A DNA stretch of 61,268 nt from positions 1-61,268 of the forward strand of contig JBLNDI010000038.1 of assembly GCA_050261495.1 (NCBI GenBank), written 5' to 3'. The notes below the pieces were generated by a model that was not told the origin of the DNA, did no database searches, and saw only the letters and a program-made list of their open reading frames with translations. The position numbers and the translations under genes were made by a program. This DNA is from JBMNKL01 sp050261495 (GTDB lineage Bacteria; Bacillota; Clostridia; Acetivibrionales; DTU013). Shown here piece by piece: positions 17,601-26,068 of the stretch (position 1 is its first letter; each line of letters begins with the position of its first letter).

Positions 17601-20600
17601 CATACCTTCCGCAGCATCGGCGCTTATATGGATAATTGCTCCCGCAGCGGCCTTCCGGGCGAGCAAGTCGACGCCCAGGAAGCGTCACCGGCTGTCGTCG
17701 GAGGATTATTCATTTCTAAGGCTGGTATCGAGAAAAACGTGGAGCTTCTTCGAGGATTTTGCCGGTGAAAGCGACAATTACCTCCCGCCCGACAATTACC
17801 AGGAGGATCCGCCAAAAGGCGTGGCGCACCGGACTTCGCCCACCAATATCGGGCTTATGCTGATTTCGGTTATTTCAGCATGCGACATGGGGTACATTTC
17901 CTGGACCGGCATGCTTGAAAAACTGGACAAGGTGATAAATACAATAGAGAAGCTTGAAAAATGGAAAGGGCATTTATACAACTGGTACGACACGATATCC
18001 CTCGAAATGCTGAGGCCGCTGTATGTATCCACGGTGGACAGCGGCAACCTGGTCGGGTACATGATGGCGCTGAGGGAAGGAATGAAGGAATATCAAGGCA
18101 TACAGGCGCCAAGACCTTCCATGGCATTGGGATTGATAGATACGCTTGAGTTGGCGTATGGACGGAAGGGTACGGAAGCCTGCCTGGGAATCAGGCGACA
18201 GTTGGAGGAACTCGGCGAATCAGCAGGCATGGACCTTTTAAAATGGGCGTCCGTGCTTGGCGATATCCGTCTCCTTGTTGAATCGTCAAATCCGGCTGAC
18301 GGCGGAGATGAGAAAGAAAGCTGGATGAAAAAGTTGGTCGGGATGGCTGAACAGTACTCGGACGAGCTGCATTCGTTCTATCCTTTCTTGCGGAACGTGG
18401 ATTTATTAAATATCTTAAAAGAACTGGATTCGGGATTGCATGAAAGTATGCTGAAGCCGGGCCCGCCCGAAGAATTGCTCTCACGTTACCGTGCGGCGGC
18501 GAGCCTCCTGGATGGCGGAATTCCCACGGAGGCGGATGCGGGATATGAGAAAGTGAAGGAACTGTCCCGCATGCTCAACCTGGCTGCAGCCTATATTGAA
18601 GAAAATATCAGGCGAAACAATGATATCATAGAAAGAATTACAAAGCTCATAGATGAAACCGAGTTTTCGCCGCTTTTCAACCCCAAGAGGATGTTGTTTT
18701 CAATCGGCTACAACGCCGAAGACGGCCGCCTGAGCAAGTCATACTACGACCTGTTTGCCTCGGAGGCCAGGCAGGCGAGCTATATAGCAATAGCGCGGGG
18801 TGAAGTCGACCGCAGGCATTGGACGCGCATGGGCAGGAAAATGACGCTGGCCGACGGAGGCAGGGCGCTTGTGTCGTGGACGGGAACGATGTTCGAGTAT
18901 CTGATGCCGCTGCTTATCATGAGAAACTATGAGAGTACCATATTTGACGAGACATATTTCTTTGTGGTAAGAGCGCAAAAGAAATACGGAAAACAACGCC
19001 GAATACCCTGGGGCATTTCGGAATCGGGCTACAGTTCGCTGGACTTCAACCTGAATTACCAGTACAAGGCTTTTGGCATACCGGGACTTGGACTCAAAAG
19101 GGGACTCGCCAATGACATGGTGACGGCGCCGTACGCCTCGATGCTTGCATTATGCGTCGATCCCGAGGCCGCCGTCGATAACCTGAGAGAACTGGCCGAC
19201 CTTGGAATGGATGGAAAGTGGGGCTACTACGAAGCAATTGATTTTACTCCTTCAAGGCTTGACAAGGGCAGGCGCTACCACATTGTAAAAAGCTTCATGG
19301 CCCATCACCAGGGCATGAGCCTGGCGGCGCTGAACAATTTTTTCAATGACGGTATCCTGCAGAAGCGTTTTCACTCGAACCCGGTCATACAATCGGCAGA
19401 ACTCCTGCTGCAGGAAAAGATACCGGAAAAAGCTGTTTACGCAAGGGAATTCAAGGACGGAAGGGCAGCCGTTGTAAAGAGGCAGGAGCAAGTCGACGGC
19501 GCTGCGATCAGAGTATACGGCCTTCCTGAAAGCCTTCCTCCCAAGGCGCATATTCTCTCAAACGGAACCTACTCGGTAATGGTCACGGACGGCGGCTCCG
19601 GGTACAGCATGAACGGTCATATGGCCGTAACAAGGTGGAAAGACGACTACTTTGCAAAAAACGGGTTCTATATATTTATTCAAAATATAAACTCGAATAC
19701 CGCCTGGTCGGCGACATATGATCCTTACATCAAGGAACCCGAAAAATACAGGGTCGTATTTTCGCCAAATAAAGCCGAGTACGTAAGGAAAGACGGCAAT
19801 ATTGAATCGCACCTGGAAATTGCAGTGTCGCCCGAGGATAACGCTGAAATCAGGAGAATATACGTTACAAACCACAGCGAGCATACAAGGGTTATAGAAC
19901 TTACAAGCTACCTGGAGGTTGTGCTTATGCCGCGAAGGGAAGATGCGGCCCATCCTGCTTTCAGCAAACTGTTCATAAAAACTGAGTTTGTAAAGGAAAA
20001 AAAGTGCCTGCTGGCAGTCAGGAGACAGAGGGCGAGAGGCCATAAGCAACAATGGCTTATGCATACGCTGACCATTGAGGGGGACGTCGTGGGAGATCTG
20101 CATTATGAGACCGACAGGATGAAATTTATAGGCAGAAACCGCGATATTTCAAACCCACAGGCCCTGGACCCGGACCAGCCGCTCAGCAACAGCGCAGGTT
20201 CGGTTCTTGACCCGGTATTGTGCCTGCGCAGGCGCATAAGGATCGGCCCCGGGCAGACGGTTAAAGCAGTGTTTGCCGTAGCCGCGGCCCATAACAGGAA
20301 ACATGCGCTGGAACTGGCCGATAAGTTCGCCGATTTGAAGCAGTCGGAAAGGGTATTCGAATTATCGTGGACGAGAAGCCAGGTGGAGAACAGGTATCTC
20401 GGACTGAGTGCCGGCGAGGTGGAATTCTACCTGGAGCTTGTACCGTTTATTTTATACCACAACCCGCTCAGGCGTGAATTTGCCGGGTATATCGCCGAAA
20501 ACACCGGGACGCAGGAAGATCTTTGGTCTTTTGGAATTTCGGGCGACATTCCCGTGATCCTTGTCGAGATTAACGACGATGAAGACCTGGAGCTGGTGTA

Positions 20601-23424
20601 CTGGGCGCTGAAGGGCCATGAATACTGGCGGCTGAAAGGGCTGCACACGGACCTTGTGCTGCTTGTAAACAGGATCGAGGGCTACTCAAAGCCGCTGAAC
20701 GATATGATCCGGAATGCAATTACCGCAAGCCACGCCAGGGAACTGGTCAACCAGCCGGGGGGAGTGTTTGTCGGAAATATTTCCGAAATGGACAAAAAAC
20801 ATGTCTTGCTATTATATGCGGTGGCAAAGCTCGTTGTCAGGGACAGTATAAATGTACTGAAAAACAGCATCAAGCAGATTGGGAAAATGTATTCGGACGC
20901 TTCGCTCAGGCAAGCGCGGGATGACGCGCCGGAGCGCCGGCCTTGCATCATTTCGCCGAATCCAAGCCATGAGAGAAAACTCCTGTTTTATAACGGCATA
21001 GGCGGCTTTTCCGAGGACGGAAGGGAATACGTTATTAATCTCGGGAACGACCGCCGCACTCCTGCGCCATGGAGCAATGTAATTACCGGCAGGAATTTCG
21101 GGTTTATCGTTACCGAGAGCGGAGGCGGCTACACATGGGCGGTAAACAGCAGGGAATTCAAGCTGACCCCGTGGGCGAACGACCCGGTAACGGACCGCCA
21201 GGGAGAAATCTTTTATATTATCGACGAGGAGGAACGGAATTACTGGAGCCCCACGCCCATGCCGGCCGGGGGCGACGGCCCCTACACCGTCAGGCACGGG
21301 TTTGGCTACAGTATTTTTGAGCATTGCAGCAGCGGTCTTGAACAGGCGCTGGCCATGTATGCCGCGCCTGGCGAACCTGTAAAAGTGTGCCTGATGACGT
21401 TTAGGAATATTACCGGCAAAAGGAGGAACCTGACAATCATGTATTATGCCAGGCCGGTGCTTGGCGTTGACGAGAGCGTGACTGCCCCGTATATAGTTAC
21501 ATGGATCGAAAACGGCATCCTTTATGCTGAAAACAAGTACAGCAGGGATTTTGCCGGAAGAGTCGCATTCATGTGCACCAGCGCCGGAACCGGCTCGGCA
21601 ACGGGAGACAGGGTATCGTTTTTCGGGCTTGATGGCGACCCTGTCAAGCCTTTCTCAGTTTTAGGCGCACAGCTTTCGGGTACGACCGGGGCCGGCCTTG
21701 ATCCGTGTATGGCTGTTGCGGGGAAAGTATTGCTTGAGCCCGGAGAAGAGACAAAAGTTGTATTTCTCCTGGGAAGCGCGGAAAATCCACGCAAAGCCGC
21801 AGAATACGCCAAAAGGCTGGTTAACCCGGATACCGCGGAGAAAGAGCTGGAATATGTGAAATCATACTGGAGAAAAAACCTGGAAGGTATCCAGGTGCAC
21901 ACGCCGGATGACTCTTTCGACATCATGATGAACGGCTGGCTGTTGTACCAGGCGATAGCATGCAGGATACGCGCAAGGTCGGGGTATTACCAGGCCGGCG
22001 GGGCATATGGTTTCAGGGACCAGCTGCAGGACAGCATGGCTGTTTTAAATACATTGCCCGAATTGACAAGATACCAGATATTGCTGCATGCTTCAAGGCA
22101 ATTTAAAGAAGGCGACGTACAGCACTGGTGGCATGCGGAGCGGGGAAACGGGATCCGCACCAGGTACTCGGACGACCTTCTCTGGCTGCCTTACGTCACG
22201 GCCGAGTACCTTGAAAAAACCGGCGACATGGCCATACTTGCCGAGCAGGTTCCCTTCCTGGAAAGCAGCGTCCTGGACGAAAATGAGGATGAAAAATACG
22301 AGGAGCCGGTGAAATCGGAAATAACTGCCAGTCTTTATGAACATTGCGTTCTTGCAATAGACAGATCGCTGGCGACAGGACCTCACGGGCTTCCGCTTAT
22401 GGGTTGCGGCGACTGGAATGACGGCATGAACGGGATCGGAAACAAAGGAAGGGGCGAGAGCGTTTGGCTCGGATGGTTCCTTATCTCCATACTCAGGAAA
22501 TTCATACCGGTATGCCAGTATATGAACGACTTGAAGCGGGTTGAAAAATACCGGGGCGCAGCCGAATTGCTGCAGGAAAATATTGAAAAGGAAGCGTGGG
22601 ACGGCAGCTGGTACAGGAGAGCATATTTTGATGACGGGACTCCGCTTGGTTCGGCAGAGAATTCCGAGTGCATGATAGATTCCGTTTCCCAGTCGTGGTC
22701 CGTGATTTCGGAAAGCGCAAAGCCGCAGCGGATGCGGGAAGCGATGGCTGCGGTGCAAAAATACCTCATAGTCGAGGGAGAAGGCCTGATAAAGCTTTTA
22801 ACCCCGCCTTTCGACGATGGAGAATTGTATCCCGGGTATATAAAGGGATATGTGCCCGGGGTGAGGGAAAACGGAGGCCACTACAGCCATGCGGCGATTT
22901 GGGTGGTACTGGCGTTTGCAAAGCTCGGGATGGGCGACAAGGCGGGCGAGTTGTTCCACATGCTTAACCCGGTCAACCATGCAAGAACCGATATTGAATA
23001 TTCCAGGTACAAGGTTGAGCCCTACGTGATAGCGGCGGACATATACGCGGATGATCAGCATGCGGGAAGGGGAGGATGGACATGGTACACCGGATCGGCG
23101 GGATGGCTTTACAAGGTAGGCCTCGAAAACATTATTGGATTTAAGAAAAAAGGAGACAGGCTGTATTTCGACCCGTGCATTCCGAAAAGCTGGGAGAAAT
23201 TTGTCGTTGAGTACCACACCGGAATGTCCTCGTTCCATATAGAGGTGAGGAACCCGGAAAGGGTCAACCGGGGAGTTTTGTATGTCGAAGTAGACGGGAA
23301 GAGATCACCCGAAGGGTTTGTAGATTTGACAATGAACGGATTCCACCGCATCCGGGTTGTCATGGGGACGCCCTACGAATCGCTGCAGGAACACGAATCG
23401 AGCTATGCTCACCCGACATTATAG
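14665..23424 (+). CDS. ndvB: Cyclic beta-1,2-glucan synthase (GT84-GH94)
   Basis: A 2919-residue membrane enzyme close in length to Brucella Cgs and Agrobacterium ChvB. After one N-terminal helix (6-25) comes a cytosolic region, then two helices (about 420-470). The GT84 synthase core has LDADTNLP near residue 636 (the Asp motif for UDP-glucose) and RQHRWVRGDWQ near 783. Five or six helices lie between about 830 and 1000. A glycoamylase-like domain follows (about 1010-1500, starting SRKTWSFFEDF). The second half is a GH94-type phosphorylase module with the general-acid aspartate in GCGDWNDGMNG near residue 2581, which in the family sets chain length. The product should be cyclic or linear beta-1,2-glucan made from UDP-glucose. 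A ribosome binding site GGAACGGTGAT precedes the ATG. No exporter gene of the ChvA/NdvA type is next to it. The frame is intact over 8.76 kb. Confidence 0.93.
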   Translation: MDFSIAATYVILSGIIVYLLVLLLKRRSDVCVEVRDTTLAAEELQKHAMEIARNHPVGKSSKSHHWLVRRLNENYGVITRVYKAMNSDIKESFPTAPAAEWLLDNFYVIAEQVRFIGRNLSRGRYSRLPSLKKGYLKGYPRVYAIALEIVAHSNGNIDEKTITSFIQAYQSQALLSMGELWAIPLMLRIALIESIRYVCDKINLSRLEWHKAEELAARISSPDIDDAQIEITLKKYLDGMKSISPSFAEHLIRRLRKQGAGVSVVTALINKRLSNESLTVAELTAMEHQVQAEMQLEIGNYITGLKLISDLDWSDIFEILSKVEQILRKDPTGVYGMMDFESRDLYRHEVEKLARAFGVPEIHVACKAVECAENGMGDPPRDHVGYYLVGKGRKNLLGILGKSAGKQWGSFFTSAGKPKILYAGMLIFIIAFTASYLTYYAATQDGRADFLLPAITALLVLIPCSEFAIKITNSIFSHIYRPTMLPKLDLREGIPEEFAAMVIIPTLLTSPESASRLIHQLEVYYLANRDRNLFFALVGDFKDAPAKNQPSDDAVVDTAMKGIAELNRKYSGNGPSVFYYFHRERSYNTSQDRWMGWERKRGAIVELNRLLRGEKDTGYKIVSGDISGLPRIKYVITLDADTNLPMGVAKKLIGTIAHPLNRAVIDEKTGLVKEGYGILQPRISISILSANRSFFTRVFAGQGGIDPYTTAVSDIYQDIFGEGIFSGKGIYEVDIFREVLENRIPDNSVLSHDLLEGCHLRAGLVSDIELVDGYPAGYNSYAARQHRWVRGDWQLLPWLAGKTRNREGIKIKNQLSFLSKWKIFDNIRRSLLYPSLLVLIFAGIVLLPGNSLVWIGFAVLVTVSPVTTGIMNALLSGNMGCRKSKTSSTVITGTKAAVYQSVMLFMLMPHQAYLMADAIIRTVYRVFFTHKNMLEWVTAADVESSARNDMGTYLRKMWFSIAAAVAILISLQWGDRGSIIPSAASALIWIIAPAAAFRASKSTPRKRHRLSSEDYSFLRLVSRKTWSFFEDFAGESDNYLPPDNYQEDPPKGVAHRTSPTNIGLMLISVISACDMGYISWTGMLEKLDKVINTIEKLEKWKGHLYNWYDTISLEMLRPLYVSTVDSGNLVGYMMALREGMKEYQGIQAPRPSMALGLIDTLELAYGRKGTEACLGIRRQLEELGESAGMDLLKWASVLGDIRLLVESSNPADGGDEKESWMKKLVGMAEQYSDELHSFYPFLRNVDLLNILKELDSGLHESMLKPGPPEELLSRYRAAASLLDGGIPTEADAGYEKVKELSRMLNLAAAYIEENIRRNNDIIERITKLIDETEFSPLFNPKRMLFSIGYNAEDGRLSKSYYDLFASEARQASYIAIARGEVDRRHWTRMGRKMTLADGGRALVSWTGTMFEYLMPLLIMRNYESTIFDETYFFVVRAQKKYGKQRRIPWGISESGYSSLDFNLNYQYKAFGIPGLGLKRGLANDMVTAPYASMLALCVDPEAAVDNLRELADLGMDGKWGYYEAIDFTPSRLDKGRRYHIVKSFMAHHQGMSLAALNNFFNDGILQKRFHSNPVIQSAELLLQEKIPEKAVYAREFKDGRAAVVKRQEQVDGAAIRVYGLPESLPPKAHILSNGTYSVMVTDGGSGYSMNGHMAVTRWKDDYFAKNGFYIFIQNINSNTAWSATYDPYIKEPEKYRVVFSPNKAEYVRKDGNIESHLEIAVSPEDNAEIRRIYVTNHSEHTRVIELTSYLEVVLMPRREDAAHPAFSKLFIKTEFVKEKKCLLAVRRQRARGHKQQWLMHTLTIEGDVVGDLHYETDRMKFIGRNRDISNPQALDPDQPLSNSAGSVLDPVLCLRRRIRIGPGQTVKAVFAVAAAHNRKHALELADKFADLKQSERVFELSWTRSQVENRYLGLSAGEVEFYLELVPFILYHNPLRREFAGYIAENTGTQEDLWSFGISGDIPVILVEINDDEDLELVYWALKGHEYWRLKGLHTDLVLLVNRIEGYSKPLNDMIRNAITASHARELVNQPGGVFVGNISEMDKKHVLLLYAVAKLVVRDSINVLKNSIKQIGKMYSDASLRQARDDAPERRPCIISPNPSHERKLLFYNGIGGFSEDGREYVINLGNDRRTPAPWSNVITGRNFGFIVTESGGGYTWAVNSREFKLTPWANDPVTDRQGEIFYIIDEEERNYWSPTPMPAGGDGPYTVRHGFGYSIFEHCSSGLEQALAMYAAPGEPVKVCLMTFRNITGKRRNLTIMYYARPVLGVDESVTAPYIVTWIENGILYAENKYSRDFAGRVAFMCTSAGTGSATGDRVSFFGLDGDPVKPFSVLGAQLSGTTGAGLDPCMAVAGKVLLEPGEETKVVFLLGSAENPRKAAEYAKRLVNPDTAEKELEYVKSYWRKNLEGIQVHTPDDSFDIMMNGWLLYQAIACRIRARSGYYQAGGAYGFRDQLQDSMAVLNTLPELTRYQILLHASRQFKEGDVQHWWHAERGNGIRTRYSDDLLWLPYVTAEYLEKTGDMAILAEQVPFLESSVLDENEDEKYEEPVKSEITASLYEHCVLAIDRSLATGPHGLPLMGCGDWNDGMNGIGNKGRGESVWLGWFLISILRKFIPVCQYMNDLKRVEKYRGAAELLQENIEKEAWDGSWYRRAYFDDGTPLGSAENSECMIDSVSQSWSVISESAKPQRMREAMAAVQKYLIVEGEGLIKLLTPPFDDGELYPGYIKGYVPGVRENGGHYSHAAIWVVLAFAKLGMGDKAGELFHMLNPVNHARTDIEYSRYKVEPYVIAADIYADDQHAGRGGWTWYTGSAGWLYKVGLENIIGFKKKGDRLYFDPCIPKSWEKFVVEYHTGMSSFHIEVRNPERVNRGVLYVEVDGKRSPEGFVDLTMNGFHRIRVVMGTPYESLQEHESSYAHPTL

Positions 23425-23456
23425 CAACTTTTTTGACTTAAAAAAGGGAAAATATG

Positions 23457-23485
23457 TTGAATTATCAATTATAATGTAATATAAT
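23457..23485 (+). promoter_or_regulatory. Sigma-A promoter of the Spo0E-like gene
   Basis: TTGAAT at 23457-23462 and a perfect TATAAT at 23480-23485 are 17 bases apart, in very AT-rich DNA, 78 bp before the Spo0E-like start codon. Confidence 0.7.
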
Positions 23486-23563
23486 AATTTATAGAATTTC
23501 TATCCAGCGCTTTCAATAATAAACAGGGCTAATCACCGTTATGCCGGCGGGAGGCGGATAACC

Positions 23564-23752
23564 TTGAAAAATGAGAAGTATACGGGCCAGAGGGATTATA
23601 TCAATCAAATGCGCAGGGAGTTGCACCATCTTATCGAATGCGAGGATAACCTGACAAGCACCATTGTACAGAAGAAAAGCCGGGAACTCGATAATCTGAT
23701 TCTGATGTACTATGGGCGGAACAGTGTGCCTCAGGAATCGAGCGACCCGTAA
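23564..23752 (+). CDS. Spo0E-like aspartyl-phosphate phosphatase
   Basis: A 62-residue two-helix protein. Residues 14-27 form the first helix (INQMRRELHHLIEC) and the second carries the family signature SRELDNLILMYY (S, D and the paired tyrosines). Spo0E-family proteins dephosphorylate Spo0A~P and so delay sporulation, so this gene is direct evidence of a Spo0A phosphorelay. The start is a TTG at 23564, preceded by GGAGG at 23550-23554 with nine bases spacing; no ATG fits. Its 3-prime end overlaps the 3-prime end of the convergent membrane protein gene by 22 bp (23731-23752), which could allow antisense effects between the two messages. Confidence 0.88.
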   Translation: MKNEKYTGQRDYINQMRRELHHLIECEDNLTSTIVQKKSRELDNLILMYYGRNSVPQESSDP

Positions 23753-24531
23753 AACATTATTATCAGAAAAGGCAATACGATTAATGCGGTAGCTATATTT
23801 CCGGCGCCGGTTGTCGAAAAGTGGCCTGAAATAGTCTGACCCGCAAACAAGTAACTCGCTGCCAAACCTGAAACAAGACCTCCGACAGCACCTGCCGCAA
23901 CCATTAGCGGTGGTTGAGCCTTGTCCGAAAACGGCCTGCTGAAGTCCCTGGGGTGCATGATATCACTCCATAGCAATTTATGCTTCTTTGCAAAGGAATA
24001 AAGAAGGGGAAGAGCAATAGGCCCCAAAACCAGTGTTATTACCGTATTGTTCAATGTAATGATAATTGAAACGGCAATAAAGCTTGCCAGTTTTAAAATG
24101 TCAAGTCCCCATGCGATGATTACCGCGCATGCTGCGCTTGATATGAAACTGATAATGCCGAACTGGGCAAGCTTTAGTGCCGAATTTATTGTGGGCGAGT
24201 TGTCTTCGCCCTGCCTTGGCTTTATACCGTACCATAATTTATATGGTATGTAAGCGTACATGAAGTTGCCGATAAAACCGAACACGGAGCCGGCTGAAAG
24301 CGTACCGAAGAAATCTCCGCAGAGATTGCCCAGCGCCGAACCATAAGCTCCCGCCGGACCGAAAAGAAGACCGAATATTACCGGAAGCAGCGAGGCAAGC
24401 CTGATTTCGGTTATACCCGGTATAATGGGTATCGATTTTGTGGGCAGAAGGAACAGCATGTATATGCCTGCGCACAACACGGTGAGCGCGACCATGAGGC
24501 CGTATCTCCACATTCTGACGAGTTCCTTCAC
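23731..24531 (-). CDS. ECF transporter S-component-like integral membrane protein
   Basis: A 266-residue, six-to-seven-helix protein. The segment EIRLASLLPVIFGLLFGPAGAYGSALGNLCGDFFG is typical of substrate-binding S components of energy-coupling-factor vitamin or precursor transporters, though the protein is longer than most (about 180-200 residues) and has a C-terminal glycine-rich helical pair. The ligand is not readable from sequence, and no ECF ATPase or T subunit is adjacent, so it would rely on a shared module. The frame opens at 24555, but GGGGGG placed six bases before a GTG at 24531 favours that start. It overlaps convergently with the Spo0E-like gene. Confidence 0.65.
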   Translation of the reverse strand: MKELVRMWRYGLMVALTVLCAGIYMLFLLPTKSIPIIPGITEIRLASLLPVIFGLLFGPAGAYGSALGNLCGDFFGTLSAGSVFGFIGNFMYAYIPYKLWYGIKPRQGEDNSPTINSALKLAQFGIISFISSAACAVIIAWGLDILKLASFIAVSIIITLNNTVITLVLGPIALPLLYSFAKKHKLLWSDIMHPRDFSRPFSDKAQPPLMVAAGAVGGLVSGLAASYLFAGQTISGHFSTTGAGNIATALIVLPFLIIMFYGSLDS

Positions 24532-24689
24532 AACTATCCCCCCAAACCGATGCATTATCCGCAGGCATTCATGCTCAAAGCGCTGTTTGTTATTTTGCTA
24601 TTATAGAATTATTATAGAACAAAAAGGAATGCAAGTGAATGACATTGCCCGGGCGTCGCTGCGCAGCCCGGAAAATATCAGTAAATATT

Positions 24690-24716
24690 TTGCTTTAAGG
24701 AAAATCATGTTATAAT
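24690..24716 (+). promoter_or_regulatory. Candidate promoter of the isocitrate dehydrogenase gene
   Basis: A perfect TATAAT at 24711-24716 with TTGCTT at 24690-24695. The 15-base spacer is short. The start codon lies 85 bp downstream. Confidence 0.45.
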
Positions 24717-24800
24717 ACATTCAATTGAGAACGCAAAAGGACAATAATAAATGGAGACAAAAACAAAAGCGTTGCGGCAGATGAAAGGAGAGTCTGACAA

Positions 24801-26039
24801 ATGAGCGAAAAAATCCGGATGCAGGCGCCCATAGTGGAGATGGACGGCGATGAAATGACGAGAATCATCTGGAGACAAGTAAAAGATATACTGCTGAATC
24901 CTTATATAGAACTCAACACCGTGTATTTCGACCTGGGGCTGAAACACAGGGACGAAACGTGCGACCAGGTGACCATTGACGCGGCAAATGCGACGAAAGA
25001 ATATGGCGTGGCCGTGAAGTGCGCCACAATCACTCCAAATGCCCAGAGGGTCGAAGAATACGGCCTCAAGCAGATGTGGAAGAGTCCGAACGGAACCATC
25101 AGGGCAATACTGGACGGAACGGTTTTCAGGACGCCGATAGTTGTTAACGGCATAAGCCCGTCCGTCCGCACCTGGAAGAAGCCGATTACCATAGCCAGGC
25201 ATGCCTACGGGGACATTTATAAAAATACGGAATACAGGGTGGAAGGCCCGGGCAGGGCGGAACTTGTTTTCAAGGGACGGAACGGGGAGCAGCTTGCCGA
25301 TACGATATTTGAATTCGACGGTCCGGGCGTCGTCATGGGAATGTACAATACCGACAAGTCCATAAAGAGCTTTGCGAGATCATGCTTCAATTATGCGCTC
25401 AGTACAAAGCAGGATTTGTGGTTTGCCACCAAGGACACGATTTCAAAAAAGTATGACCATACCTTCAAGGACTTATTCCAGGAGATATTCGACAACGAAT
25501 ACGCGGAAAAATTCAAGGAAGCGGGCATCGAATATTTCTATACGCTTATAGACGACGCAGTAGCCAGGATCATCCGCTCGGAGGGCGGAATGATATGGGC
25601 GTGCAAGAATTATGACGGCGATGTCATGTCCGACATGGTCGCCACGGCTTTCGGAAGCCTTGCAATGATGACTTCCGTGCTGGTTTCGCCGGAAGGGCAT
25701 TATGAATACGAGGCTGCCCACGGAACCGTTACAAGGCATTACTACAGGTACCTGAAAGGTGAAGAAACCTCGACAAATCCGATAGCGACGCTTTTTGCGT
25801 GGACCGGCGCCCTGAAGAAAAGGGGAGAACTGGACGGGAAAAAGGAACTGGCGGATTTTGCCGGCACACTGGAGGCTGCTTCGCTGAGAACTATTGAAGA
25901 GGGTGTTATGACAAGAGACCTGGCGGCGCTTTCGGAGGCTCCTGATAAGAAGATACTCAACACCAGGGAATTTCTGCTGGAAATACAGAAGCGACTGGAA
26001 AGCATGCTCGGTACCAAGGCCGCGGGTTGCGGCGGCTAA
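24801..26039 (+). CDS. icd: NADP-dependent isocitrate dehydrogenase, eukaryotic-type (subfamily II)
   Basis: A 412-residue enzyme oxidising isocitrate to 2-oxoglutarate with NADPH formation. The N-terminal VEMDGDEMTRIIW, the substrate loop KSPNGTIRAILDGTVFR (the phosphorylatable-serine region) and the metal/cofactor region NYDGDVMSDMVATAFGSLAMM, then AAHGTVTRHYY, are those of homodimeric IDH type II, as in animal IDH1 and several anaerobes, not of the E. coli type. Length fits exactly. AAAGGAGAG precedes the ATG. No citrate synthase or aconitase lies nearby, so the enzyme stands alone, supplying 2-oxoglutarate for glutamate and NADPH for biosynthesis; NfnAB in this window would exchange that NADPH with ferredoxin and NADH (inference). 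Confidence 0.95.
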   Translation: MSEKIRMQAPIVEMDGDEMTRIIWRQVKDILLNPYIELNTVYFDLGLKHRDETCDQVTIDAANATKEYGVAVKCATITPNAQRVEEYGLKQMWKSPNGTIRAILDGTVFRTPIVVNGISPSVRTWKKPITIARHAYGDIYKNTEYRVEGPGRAELVFKGRNGEQLADTIFEFDGPGVVMGMYNTDKSIKSFARSCFNYALSTKQDLWFATKDTISKKYDHTFKDLFQEIFDNEYAEKFKEAGIEYFYTLIDDAVARIIRSEGGMIWACKNYDGDVMSDMVATAFGSLAMMTSVLVSPEGHYEYEAAHGTVTRHYYRYLKGEETSTNPIATLFAWTGALKKRGELDGKKELADFAGTLEAASLRTIEEGVMTRDLAALSEAPDKKILNTREFLLEIQKRLESMLGTKAAGCGG

Positions 26040-26068
26040 GGCATAAAGTTGCGGGGAGTTGAACATAT

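Noticed and set aside
22093..22758. Minus-strand open frame of 221 codons inside ndvB
   Set aside because: Lies under the GH94 catalytic motif coded on the other strand; no family features.
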